Shown here: in pieces, positions 1 to 8,412 of the stretch | Layout of the letters: each line of letters starts with the position of its first letter | How positions within the stretch are numbered: position 1 is the stretch's first letter | Origin: OLB11 sp044234005 | GTDB lineage: Bacteria > Bacteroidota > Bacteroidia > Chitinophagales > Chitinophagaceae | Length of the DNA stretch: 64,000 bases | Reading direction: 5' to 3' | Assembly: GCA_044234005.1 (NCBI GenBank) | Contig: JBIIJE010000001.1 | Span: forward strand, 21,261 to 85,260 | The notes under the pieces: generated by a model | What the model saw: the letters and a program-made list of their open reading frames with translations, nothing else | Told to the model about the DNA's origin: nothing | The model's database searches: none | Translations under genes and position numbers: made by a program

Positions 1-167
1 CATAAAATTTTTACTACAATATGAAATAATCGTAGAATTTTATTCTCAAAATGCGAGGCTAGATCGCTGCTAATAGCTTCATTCGCTAAGTTTTCAGACA
101 AAGATTCAGAAACACCCTTTGAACCACGGTGCCTCGATAAGAAAGACCCAATCCATAAAACATGCAT
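1..167 (-). CDS. Glycosyltransferase, N-terminal fragment (runs off window)
   Basis: The frame opens at an ATG whose A is also the last base of the methyltransferase stop codon (TAATG), and it stays open for 55 codons to the window edge. The N-terminus MHVLWIGSFL followed by GSKGVSESL resembles the first beta strand and loop of GT-B glycosyltransferases (GT4 type), as expected at this place in a polysaccharide operon. Only the N-terminus is visible, so the donor-binding half and the catalytic motif cannot be checked. The family call is an inference from this short stretch and the context. Confidence 0.6.
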   Translation of the reverse strand, partial: MHVLWIGSFLSRHRGSKGVSESLSENLANEAISSDLASHFENKILRLFHIVVKIL

Positions 168-913
168 TATGCAAATCGTTTTTTCAAATCAGCCACTCTA
201 AATAAATACAAAGCCTTGTCAGGGAATTGCCCATAAGTCTCTGTGCTTTCCTCCCATAAGATATCTACTTCCTTAGGTAAATTATAGGGTTCTCTTTGCA
301 AATTTATAGGGCGCCAATTCCCCATGCTGATATCGTAATTATGCTTGGTGATGGAAAAATTTGTGGTGAGCAAATACTTGATATTTGACTTCACTAAATT
401 TTTAAAAAAAGCCATAATGCTTTCGTCATTAAAATGGACTAGGCAATCTCTTACCATCATAACATCAACATTGGGTAGTGAATCTTCGATAATATTAAGC
501 TGAATAAAACTTCGATTTGGATTGCTGTATCTTGTATTATTATATTCAACAAGTCCCTTCACAATATCGCCACCTATATACTTTACCTCATCGAGCTTGG
601 CATGTTGCATCCAATTAAAATCACCACAAGGAGCATCTAAGAAAGTTTCTAGTTGATGCTTCTTTAAAAAAGCAGGAAGCTTATCAATAATCACTTGTGT
701 GTGTTTTAATATTGAGCCTTGTCCCGAAATACTTTCGTGATTATTCCAATCATTGTTATCGTAAATACCTGTGAATACTTTCTCGGCTGATACCTCTTTA
801 GGATTTAGACGGTGTCGGAGTTTGCGCTCTGTATAGATTTTGTAGAAATACCAAACCATAGGTAAATCTTTAATTGTACGCACTATCCTACCTTTTGTAG
901 AATTAAATTTCAT
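167..913 (-). CDS. SAM-dependent methyltransferase of the polysaccharide operon
   Basis: This 248-residue soluble protein has a class I methyltransferase core. FLDAPCGDFNWM (about 91-102) is the glycine-rich SAM-binding motif I, and GGDIVKG (about 114-120) fits the acidic strand-2 region. MMVRDCLVHF near the middle matches the post-motif strand seen in small-molecule methyltransferases. It overlaps the upstream GT4 gene by 4 bp (ATGA) and the downstream glycosyltransferase by 1 bp, so translation is probably coupled. The position in the operon suggests methylation of a sugar or capping of a glycan chain; the acceptor cannot be read from sequence. Fold confidence is high, substrate unknown. 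Confidence 0.8.
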   Translation of the reverse strand: MKFNSTKGRIVRTIKDLPMVWYFYKIYTERKLRHRLNPKEVSAEKVFTGIYDNNDWNNHESISGQGSILKHTQVIIDKLPAFLKKHQLETFLDAPCGDFNWMQHAKLDEVKYIGGDIVKGLVEYNNTRYSNPNRSFIQLNIIEDSLPNVDVMMVRDCLVHFNDESIMAFFKNLVKSNIKYLLTTNFSITKHNYDISMGNWRPINLQREPYNLPKEVDILWEESTETYGQFPDKALYLFRVADLKKRFA

Positions 914-2082
914 GGTTTTGTAACTTGTTTTATGCTGTGTACGAGTTTCTTAGTTTGGTTTTCTAAGGTATTTTCCTGAACCAATTCAAAAGCACTCTTG
1001 ATGATAGATTGGCGCAGCGTTGTATTGCTTGTTAAGTTTTGTACAGCGCTTACAATTTGATCTACACTTTTAGGTTCGATAAGTATTGCATTTTCATCGT
1101 GCGACAAATAAGTAGGAATAGCGCCTACTTTACTTGCTATCACAGGTAAGCTATTTGCCATGGCCTCCCAAATTGTGCGCGGAAAGCCTTCGTGGTAAGA
1201 GGGTATCACATAAATATCTGCCATTCGGTACATTGCATTGAGCGGTGCTCCTACTTTCAACTTGCCATGAAAGAAAACACAATCCTCAAATCCATTCTCT
1301 TTCGCAAGCTCTAACAATTTGTGTTTGACAGGCTCGTTTGTATCATACTCCCAACCTACGAAATGCAATTCAAATTTTATTGATTTTTTGTTTAACTGAA
1401 TTGTAGCCTCAAGCAATTCTTGCAAACCTTTTGCCATATCTATTCTACCTGTATAAAGAAGTTTAATAGTTGTTTCTTGGCAAGTATCTTCTCTTGGATA
1501 AAAATCAGATTGTGATAGCGTTGTCGTTTTGATTTGATGTATAGTCTTAGCACTCGACTTATATTTATCAAATAGGCTTGGCGAATTAACAATTACATGC
1601 GTTCTTGCTATTTCTTTTTCAAACTGTTTATGAACATACTTTAAAAAAAATTGTATCACCCGATTGCGAAAACCCGCTTGATGATTTTGTATAGCGCCAA
1701 TCTCTAAATCTCCAACGATTAAAAATACGATTTTATGTATGTCTATAAATCGATGAAAGTTATGTGCAAATGGTGTTGGAGATCGAACCAATAAAGCATC
1801 CACATAACCTAGCTTCTGATAGATATTCGCTAAGTATTTTTTCGGGAAAAAAGTTCTTTCCCAAGCACTGGCTTTCAACCCAAGGTTAATCCAAACAATA
1901 TTTGGGTTTGTAATTTCAGCATCACAACCTTTAATTTCTGAGGAATTAGCTTGGTGAAAAATAACACTAAGTTCATTTACCTCAACTGCCAATGCTTGCA
2001 AAAAAACCGCGAAAAAACTAGGCGCAAAATATTGCTTATCTTTTTCATAAATGGTTATATGGTAGTAGAAAGCGAGCCTCAT
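910..2082 (-). CDS. Glycosyltransferase family 4 (GT-B fold)
   Basis: A 390-residue retaining-type GT4 glycosyltransferase. The C-terminal Rossmann domain begins around KLLYTGRIDMAKGL (about 208-220). It contains the family E-x7-E motif as E298 and E306 in HEGFPRTIWEAMA, followed by PVIASKVGAIP, which contacts the nucleotide-sugar donor. There is no signal peptide or membrane helix, so it should act at the cytoplasmic face on a lipid-linked oligosaccharide. It overlaps the O-antigen ligase-like gene by 4 bp upstream and the methyltransferase by 4 bp downstream, indicating one transcript with coupled translation. Donor and linkage are not predictable. Confidence 0.88.
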   Translation of the reverse strand: MRLAFYYHITIYEKDKQYFAPSFFAVFLQALAVEVNELSVIFHQANSSEIKGCDAEITNPNIVWINLGLKASAWERTFFPKKYLANIYQKLGYVDALLVRSPTPFAHNFHRFIDIHKIVFLIVGDLEIGAIQNHQAGFRNRVIQFFLKYVHKQFEKEIARTHVIVNSPSLFDKYKSSAKTIHQIKTTTLSQSDFYPREDTCQETTIKLLYTGRIDMAKGLQELLEATIQLNKKSIKFELHFVGWEYDTNEPVKHKLLELAKENGFEDCVFFHGKLKVGAPLNAMYRMADIYVIPSYHEGFPRTIWEAMANSLPVIASKVGAIPTYLSHDENAILIEPKSVDQIVSAVQNLTSNTTLRQSIIKSAFELVQENTLENQTKKLVHSIKQVTKP

Positions 2083-3410
2083 GAATTAATTTGGAACCAA
2101 CTCGATTTTTGAAACGAAATACAAACCCAAGCCAAGCCAATAAACATCCATGCAATAGCACCTGTAATGGTATTAATTGCATAAAAATGCATGGCAGCTC
2201 CAATAATACTTATCGCGAATAAATCGTGGTATTGCAGTTTCGCGGTAAAAAATTTTTTAATAAAAAAGAATACAGGTATGATTAAAATAAGGATAAAAAA
2301 AAAGAATCCAAAAACACCATACTCAGATAAGACTTGAATATACGAATTATGCGAAGATCGGGAATTTAAAAACCCTCTATCACTTGAGCTTAATCGATCT
2401 AATTTAGCTTGTCCTCTTAAGGCCGCATCGTAGTAAACAAAATTATTAGGACCAATTCCGATTATAGGATGTTCAGCAACTATCTCTAACCCTTTTTCCA
2501 CCATTAATACTCGAAGTAACCAAGACTTATCATAACTCAAATCTCCATCTCTATCACCCTCTTCGCCACGCAAAAGCGACGCTAATCTGGGATTAATTGC
2601 CGCCACTTTATCAGCTAAGTTATTTTTGACCGGTTGAAAAACACTAGTTTCGTTTAAAAAGAAAATGACAATAATAACTGCAAATAAAATACGTGCTAAT
2701 TGTTGAAAGCTTTGATATAAGACAGAACAAATCAATAATATTTCGAGCAAAATAATAATTCCTCCCGATCGGCCATTCGTGAGTAACATCACAAGTAGAA
2801 AACCAGCTAAATAGTAAGGCAAGCTGCTTGTATGCACTGCTTGCTTCAAATAATAAAACGACACAGGGATAGAAACGAGCAATGTAAATACAAAAGAATT
2901 TCTTGAAAGAAATGTTTTAAACTCTAAGGGTCCAGTATCTAATTTGTAACGCACTAAATAAAATCCTATCGCTGCTGCAATGGTGCCATAAAAAACCCAT
3001 TTAGCTACTTGAAAATAATCGACTGCATTTCGATGAACGATAAAAAAAACAGAAAGCAATATCCAATACACCCATTGTAAGCAAATAGTGATGACGCTAA
3101 AAAGCCCTTCATGTCTCGGCATATCAGCATAAGGCGCAAATACTGCAGATAAAATTGTGATCAGTATCAATGACATAAATAACGGTTTGCCTAAACCAGA
3201 CTTTAGCCAAAATGAACCGACTCGAAATGATAGAATAATGAAAATATAAAATGTAATAGAATTGCCCAGCAAATTAATAGCAGGCCAAATGATAAAAAAT
3301 ACCAATAAATTTAATAACGACTGTATCTCGGAAGTGAACTTTAAAGCAGTAGCATCAACAATCGAACTTTCGAAGATAAATTTCTTAAACTTATTTTGTT
3401 TTGTTTCCAT
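2079..3410 (-). CDS. O-antigen ligase/polymerase-like membrane protein (Wzy_C type)
   Basis: A 443-residue polytopic membrane protein with about ten to twelve hydrophobic segments. A long polar periplasmic loop (about 255-350) ends at RSSHNSYIQVLSEYG, which contains the conserved His (H354) of the WaaL/Wzy superfamily. TNGRSGG (about 211-217) matches the family's conserved Arg region. Such proteins either polymerise O-units (Wzy) or ligate lipid-linked glycan to lipid A core or protein; sequence alone does not separate these roles. A flippase in the same operon makes a Wzx/Wzy pathway plausible. The start ATG follows the GT2 stop by only a few bases. Confidence 0.85.
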   Translation of the reverse strand: METKQNKFKKFIFESSIVDATALKFTSEIQSLLNLLVFFIIWPAINLLGNSITFYIFIILSFRVGSFWLKSGLGKPLFMSLILITILSAVFAPYADMPRHEGLFSVITICLQWVYWILLSVFFIVHRNAVDYFQVAKWVFYGTIAAAIGFYLVRYKLDTGPLEFKTFLSRNSFVFTLLVSIPVSFYYLKQAVHTSSLPYYLAGFLLVMLLTNGRSGGIIILLEILLICSVLYQSFQQLARILFAVIIVIFFLNETSVFQPVKNNLADKVAAINPRLASLLRGEEGDRDGDLSYDKSWLLRVLMVEKGLEIVAEHPIIGIGPNNFVYYDAALRGQAKLDRLSSSDRGFLNSRSSHNSYIQVLSEYGVFGFFFFILILIIPVFFFIKKFFTAKLQYHDLFAISIIGAAMHFYAINTITGAIAWMFIGLAWVCISFQKSSWFQINS

Positions 3411-3413
3411 GAA

Positions 3414-4385
3414 TTATATTGTACAAGCAGATTTAAATTTGAAACGATAGGACGCCGCTAATTTCCAACCTGCGATAGCACCATTCAACATTTGCTTTCG
3501 ACTATCAGTTTTATGTAGCGTGTAATTTATAATCAAGCCCAACACTCTCCACATTGTATGCCAATGAAAATGAACTTGTGCATAAATTTCCAACTTATCA
3601 TCCAGACGAGTTTTCTCGAGTGATAAATATTTACGTGAAAAAGTAACACGTTTAGCAAATGCATACTGATTGATTGAATATGCACTATCTTGTTGGTCGT
3701 TGTGATAAAATAGTAAATCTGGTAGATAGTAAACTCTTCCTGCTTTTGCCAGTGTATAACCTATCATTGCGTCTTCTCCTTTCCCAATTTTTTGATTATA
3801 CAAATTAAATAGTTCAAAGTTAAAATTTTGATAGAGCATGATTCGCTGAGCTGCGAAAGCACCGCCACTCACAAAATCTGTAATCCCACCTTCAGCAGGT
3901 TGCTTCCCTCTTACTCCGCATAAACCAAGTATTCCATCGGGTAAATTTGGATAAGCTGTAAACCAATTCATGAATCTACCGAATGCTAGCTTGTTTTTAT
4001 TAAAAGCTGATTTGGCAATTTTATTTAGTGACGTATTTTGGTGCTTGTCTTCAAAATGTATAGCTACACCTGCATATCCTTTTTGTAAAATCTCATGCAC
4101 CTTTTTTAAAAAAGTAGTATTTACTATTTCCATATCATCATCTAAAAAAATAACATAAGGTGATAATGTGTTCTGAAAACCTAAATATCGCTGATAGGGT
4201 TGATTTTTATGTGGGCTAAGAATGTGTTTAATCTTGATTTCTGTACCCGAATATATACTTTGATGATCGGTACTATCAACAATACATATTTGCTTAATTT
4301 CCGTCGAATCGATTGAAAGAATTTGCTGAGCCAAAGCTAGCGCTTTTTCAAACCGATTGTAAGTAGCAATAATTATATCGAACAT
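3414..4385 (-). CDS. Glycosyltransferase family 2 (GT-A fold)
   Basis: A 323-residue GT2 enzyme. It starts with MFDIIIATYNRFEKAL, the nucleotide-binding first strand. The metal-binding acidic cluster is FLDDDMEI (D82-D84), and GKGEDAMIG (about 201-209) supplies the ED acceptor/catalytic motif. The C-terminal portion (about 260-320) has aromatic-rich helices that may lie on the membrane. It sits between the toroid-like protein and the ligase/polymerase gene on the same strand and most likely adds one residue of the repeat unit. Substrate unknown. Confidence 0.86.
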   Translation of the reverse strand: MFDIIIATYNRFEKALALAQQILSIDSTEIKQICIVDSTDHQSIYSGTEIKIKHILSPHKNQPYQRYLGFQNTLSPYVIFLDDDMEIVNTTFLKKVHEILQKGYAGVAIHFEDKHQNTSLNKIAKSAFNKNKLAFGRFMNWFTAYPNLPDGILGLCGVRGKQPAEGGITDFVSGGAFAAQRIMLYQNFNFELFNLYNQKIGKGEDAMIGYTLAKAGRVYYLPDLLFYHNDQQDSAYSINQYAFAKRVTFSRKYLSLEKTRLDDKLEIYAQVHFHWHTMWRVLGLIINYTLHKTDSRKQMLNGAIAGWKLAASYRFKFKSACTI

Positions 4386-4424
4386 TTAATAATAGTTATT
4401 GAAAATGTATGCTTGTCAATAATA

Positions 4425-5621
4425 CTAGCGAATTAGTTTGATAGCTGTCGCGATAGCTTTTTTCTTAAATAAATGGGGAAAGTTTTTCCTGTTATATTTT
4501 CTTATTACAACTTTGTCTAACACAAAAGATTTTGGGTTAACGGTATACCAAGTATCTGGTGCATATCCCATGCCTAATGTTTTACGGAAATGCCATTTGC
4601 TTTTATCTTCACCGAATAGTGTAATCATTATCATACCTATCGAGCAGAGTCTAAACCAAGTGGCATAAGAATTTGAGGAAGCCTTTGTTTCTTTCATACC
4701 ATTCGCAGTGGTTGGAATTGAACTCGACTCATTCTCGTACCAACCTCCATCTTCATTCTGGTATTTCAACAAAGCATCTAGATGAAAAAGTAAAGCTTGC
4801 TCTAGCTCATAAGTATCTTCCATAAATATTATGGTTCTGCAAGCAAGTTCTACAAAATCAATGGATAGACAAGCAGTTAATGGCCCCTCGTATAAAAATG
4901 GAATTAAATTTTTTGCTATCACCGCCTCATATTGCATTGGAGCTTTTAGATAATGGTGTATATGAAAATTATGAACAGAGCCCCCCATAGATTGCAAGAG
5001 GTTTTTGCGGTTCACACCGAAATTTTCAAATCCTCCAGTTTGTGGGTTTTGATTTTTTACATGCCAAGCTAACATTTGTGCTAGGCCTTGCTCTCCCTTT
5101 GTATCACCGTGATCACTACATAAAGCTAAATAACTTGCCACATTTACAATATTATTAGACTCTTCCCATGGTCTTTCTAATGATCGCTGATTAAGCCATC
5201 GTTCCAAAAAATTGGGTTTCAAAAACTCATCCATGTAGGATGATTGGAAATCGTAATTCGGATTTATTGCTAGCGCAGCCCCAACCGAATAATTATAACA
5301 ATGGAGCATCATGTATTCCTTAGACTTACTAAACTTTATATTATCTAGCGCTTTCGGAAAAAACATACCATTCGTTTGCCGCGATTTCTCTAACGTATTT
5401 AATATGAAATCTTGCTGTATTTTATCGTTCCAAGCATCTCCCATTAATAATTTTTGCAAATAGGCTACTGACCAAGTGCCATAAAGTATAGCCGCTGGAT
5501 GCTTTTCTACATCATGCTGAACAGTATACTTATAACCTTCCTTCGTATAGAGTTTGGCATGAAATTGCAAAGCCGTATTACGTGCTTGCTCAACTTTTGA
5601 TATCCAACTTTCTTTAGTCAT
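4425..5621 (-). CDS. Unassigned protein, probable alpha/alpha-toroid fold
   Basis: A 398-residue protein that I cannot assign to a named enzyme. It has no signal peptide or transmembrane helix. It is rich in paired amphipathic helices and carries glycine/aromatic turns such as NPQTGGFENFG and YQNEDGGWYE (287-296). These resemble the QW-type turns of alpha/alpha-barrel proteins (terpene cyclases, prenyltransferases, some polysaccharide lyases and epimerases). It lies between a GT4-like and a GT2 gene in the polysaccharide operon, so a role in glycan or lipid-carrier modification is an inference from position. A structural model would decide whether it has a conserved acidic or histidine pocket. 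Confidence 0.5.
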   Translation of the reverse strand: MTKESWISKVEQARNTALQFHAKLYTKEGYKYTVQHDVEKHPAAILYGTWSVAYLQKLLMGDAWNDKIQQDFILNTLEKSRQTNGMFFPKALDNIKFSKSKEYMMLHCYNYSVGAALAINPNYDFQSSYMDEFLKPNFLERWLNQRSLERPWEESNNIVNVASYLALCSDHGDTKGEQGLAQMLAWHVKNQNPQTGGFENFGVNRKNLLQSMGGSVHNFHIHHYLKAPMQYEAVIAKNLIPFLYEGPLTACLSIDFVELACRTIIFMEDTYELEQALLFHLDALLKYQNEDGGWYENESSSIPTTANGMKETKASSNSYATWFRLCSIGMIMITLFGEDKSKWHFRKTLGMGYAPDTWYTVNPKSFVLDKVVIRKYNRKNFPHLFKKKAIATAIKLIR

Positions 5622-5630
5622 AACGCAAAA

Positions 5631-6677
5631 TTATTTAATAAAGCGAACGTAATCGTTAACAAGAACAGATAATGCATGTTCATGTAGTATTTTTTCCCTA
5701 GCTTGTTTACCTAGTTTTTCGATCAAACTTCTATCATTGATACATTTCTCTATATAAATAATCCAATCATTTTCATTAGCACAATGATACCCGTGCACGC
5801 CATGCTCAACAATAGACGAGTTAATACCAATAGGCGAAACCAAGGCCGGTATGCCTACTGCCATATACTGCAACGCCTTCAATGCACTTTTATAACGCTG
5901 AAATTCATCTTCAATGAGAGGCATTAATCCTATATCCATTTTCTTCACCGATTCTACTTCTGTTTCTTTACTCCAAGCTATAAACTCAACTTCTACATTG
6001 GGGATATTTAAATTAGGGTTGGTATTTTTAATAATAAGCACTTTTACTTTTTGTCGCTGTCCTAGTTTTTCCAAAGCTGGTATTATGGAAGGAAATGTCG
6101 TTTCGTAAGACCTATCAGAACCCGACCAGCCAATTATCATTTCTTTTCTAGTAGGGTCAAATACTTTCTCGGTATAAATATCCATATCTATACCCATGGG
6201 AATAACCACAGTATTCGGATTGTATTGCGCTGCATATTCTTTTAAATACTTGTTACTTACAATGATCCCTTTGAGTAAAGGAAATATAACTTTAAACTTT
6301 TTGTCTCGCTGACCTTTATTGGCGAAGAAAATAGCGTCATCTAAATCGAAATAAATATTTTTATTAAAAAAAAGAAAATACTTTTCGTACCAATGAATAC
6401 GAGATGAGCCCGAGATATCTTTATTTAAAAAAACAGCATCGTAAAACGGTAATCGGAATCCACTTAACAGAATATGTAACATCCGCAAAGGCTCAATACA
6501 ACGGGCAATAATTTTGTTGAGAATACGAACAGAAAACTTAGGCGAATAATGTCGCATCGGATAAATAGCGGCATACTTCATATTGTATCCTTTTTTTGCA
6601 AATTCCTTTTCATATTGTAAGAAACGAAATCTCCCAGAAGGCCCATACCAAGTACTTAAAAAGCAAATTACCTTCAT
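5631..6677 (-). CDS. Glycosyltransferase, GT4-like (GT-B fold)
   Basis: A 348-residue GT-B glycosyltransferase. The N-terminal domain starts MKVICFLSTWYGPSGRFRFL, a first strand with a glycine loop. The C-terminal domain begins at KEMIIGWSGSDRSYETTF (about 178-195), typical of GT4 donor domains that start with GWSG. DIGLMPLIEDEFQRYKSALK (about 248-267) replaces the E-x7-E motif with a shorter variant, and QYMAVGIPALVSP follows. Its ATG immediately follows the stop of the FAD oxidoreductase gene. It is probably a cytoplasmic sugar transferase of the operon; donor unknown. Confidence 0.82.
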   Translation of the reverse strand: MKVICFLSTWYGPSGRFRFLQYEKEFAKKGYNMKYAAIYPMRHYSPKFSVRILNKIIARCIEPLRMLHILLSGFRLPFYDAVFLNKDISGSSRIHWYEKYFLFFNKNIYFDLDDAIFFANKGQRDKKFKVIFPLLKGIIVSNKYLKEYAAQYNPNTVVIPMGIDMDIYTEKVFDPTRKEMIIGWSGSDRSYETTFPSIIPALEKLGQRQKVKVLIIKNTNPNLNIPNVEVEFIAWSKETEVESVKKMDIGLMPLIEDEFQRYKSALKALQYMAVGIPALVSPIGINSSIVEHGVHGYHCANENDWIIYIEKCINDRSLIEKLGKQAREKILHEHALSVLVNDYVRFIK

Positions 6678-7754
6678 CTATAGAATAATTTTTGTTAATA
6701 ATTCTTGTGCTGCACTAACACAGGTAGTAACCTTACCACTAAAAACTGAGTGAATATTTTTTTGATGTGTAATCACCAAGGTGGGTCGTGCATCATCTAT
6801 TTCTTGATTCGGCAAAATCATTTTGGTTGTTATCCATGAGTCAACCCATTTCATTTCATTAATAATAGGAAAATATTGTGCGCATGCTTCCATGATATTA
6901 TTTTCTACATCTCCGTCAAATGTATTCCATGTCGGTTTCTCTAGTCCTTTGTCTGATTCCAGCACCGATTGTTTTACATGTGATAAAATGTATTCACCTT
7001 CAACAAAGCCGCGAGGTAAAATTGAACAAAAAGGTCCGTCCATAATCGTAACGCCGTATGCAGGCATTTTTCTTTCAAGTTTTAATATAGGCAATACCAA
7101 TAATTGAAATTTCGCTTGTAAATCTTGTTTAAATGCTAGCTTCAATACATCTCCTAATCCCGCGTATGCTGCATTTACCAAATTCTTTGTTGTGAGTTGA
7201 TAGTTATTATGTAAAGTTACTTGTATTAAATCGTCATGGATATTTTCTATCCGTGAAATTTGTGCATTGCGCAAAATACGAATATTACGAAGTTGATGAA
7301 TGCGTGTCATAATATTAACCCGCAATGTTTGATAATCAAATGCAGGTTCATACACTTTCCAACATTGCTCAATTTGCGAACGACTTAATAAATTTTCATC
7401 GGGCCATTCTTCTTCCAGCAAAATATTCAATTCTTTGCAAAAATTACTAAACTCAAGTGCATTAATATGCGAATTGTATTTTGATATCGCATAATATTTC
7501 GGGAAGGTATCAAATATACAATCGCCATAATAAGCCTTAAATGCTTCCATACCCTCGATTGACTCTCTTCCCGTTTCTATACTACGTGGATAATGATAAC
7601 CATAATGAATACGATTTTGATTAACTAAAGAAGCCTCTTTAAGTACATCCAGATTTTTTTCGAGCACCGTTACAGTCAAACCATGCTCAGCTAAAATGAT
7701 GGCTGTTGTTAATCCAAACAAACCACCTCCTACAATTATTGTATTATTAACCAT
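6678..7754 (-). CDS. FAD-dependent oxidoreductase (DAO superfamily)
   Basis: A 358-residue flavoprotein. The N-terminal dinucleotide-binding signature is VGGGLFG with G9-x-G11-x-x-G14 and the ribose-binding acidic residue E32. The middle (QNRIHYGYHYPRS, about 46-58) and the C-terminal region resemble D-amino-acid-oxidase/glycerol-oxidase type enzymes. It overlaps the SDR gene upstream by 8 bp and abuts the downstream glycosyltransferase, so it is co-translated with glycan genes. A DAO-type oxidase in such an operon suggests oxidation of a sugar, amino-sugar or alditol precursor; this is inference from position. The substrate cannot be named. Confidence 0.75.
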   Translation of the reverse strand: MVNNTIIVGGGLFGLTTAIILAEHGLTVTVLEKNLDVLKEASLVNQNRIHYGYHYPRSIETGRESIEGMEAFKAYYGDCIFDTFPKYYAISKYNSHINALEFSNFCKELNILLEEEWPDENLLSRSQIEQCWKVYEPAFDYQTLRVNIMTRIHQLRNIRILRNAQISRIENIHDDLIQVTLHNNYQLTTKNLVNAAYAGLGDVLKLAFKQDLQAKFQLLVLPILKLERKMPAYGVTIMDGPFCSILPRGFVEGEYILSHVKQSVLESDKGLEKPTWNTFDGDVENNIMEACAQYFPIINEMKWVDSWITTKMILPNQEIDDARPTLVITHQKNIHSVFSGKVTTCVSAAQELLTKIIL

Positions 7755-8409
7755 AAATCATACCGCCATTTAAATGAAGAATCTGCCCTGTATAATGCGG
7801 GCTTGCTATAATAAATTTAATGCCTTGCAGGCATTCATCAAGGCTTAACAATCGTTTATTCAAAGTTCTATCAATGTGTCGCTGTTTGAAATCATCCGTC
7901 ATCCCATTAAACACAGTTGAGTTCTCAATAAGACTTGGCGACAAAGCATTCACACGCGTGTGAGGCGCCATATCCTTTGCCAAAGTCCGAACTAATGCAT
8001 TCACAGCACCCTTAACTGCGGCATAGCTTGGGTCGTAACTTCCTTGCCATGCAGCTGGGGAGGAGATAAAGGTTATACTTGAATTATTGCTAAGCTGTGA
8101 CTGAATTTTCTTTAAAAATAAGATGGGACCTGTCACATGAATCCGAAACATCTTTTCTATGTGAGCTTCAGTACTTTCACTTAAACTTGCTGATGGCTCA
8201 TAACCTGCCGATATGATGACATGATCTAATTCGATGTTGGGAAATGATTGTATTGAGTTAGTATTTGTCAAATCAAGATAAAACACATTATTGGCAATAG
8301 ATTCTCTTTTTGTGCTAGTTCCATATAAAACATTGCCTTCTTCTACCAGACCTTTGAAAAATACTTCTCCCAGTGAACCTCCAATTCCAATTATAAGAAT
8401 ATTAGCCAT
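7747..8409 (-). CDS. Short-chain dehydrogenase/reductase (SDR)
   Basis: A 220-residue classical SDR. The cofactor motif is IGIGGSLG (7-14), a GxGGxxG variant of TGxxxGxG, and SAG lies near 67-69. The catalytic set is S116 in FISSPAA plus Y129-A-A-V-K133, with the usual 13-residue Ser-Tyr spacing, followed by RVNALSPSLI. It is probably NAD(P)-dependent and cytoplasmic. It lies between the GT-B protein and the FAD oxidoreductase, overlapping the latter by 8 bp. The pairing suggests successive redox steps on a nucleotide sugar or other precursor, but no substrate is evident. Confidence 0.82.
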   Translation of the reverse strand: MANILIIGIGGSLGEVFFKGLVEEGNVLYGTSTKRESIANNVFYLDLTNTNSIQSFPNIELDHVIISAGYEPSASLSESTEAHIEKMFRIHVTGPILFLKKIQSQLSNNSSITFISSPAAWQGSYDPSYAAVKGAVNALVRTLAKDMAPHTRVNALSPSLIENSTVFNGMTDDFKQRHIDRTLNKRLLSLDECLQGIKFIIASPHYTGQILHLNGGMIYG

Positions 8410-8412
8410 TAT

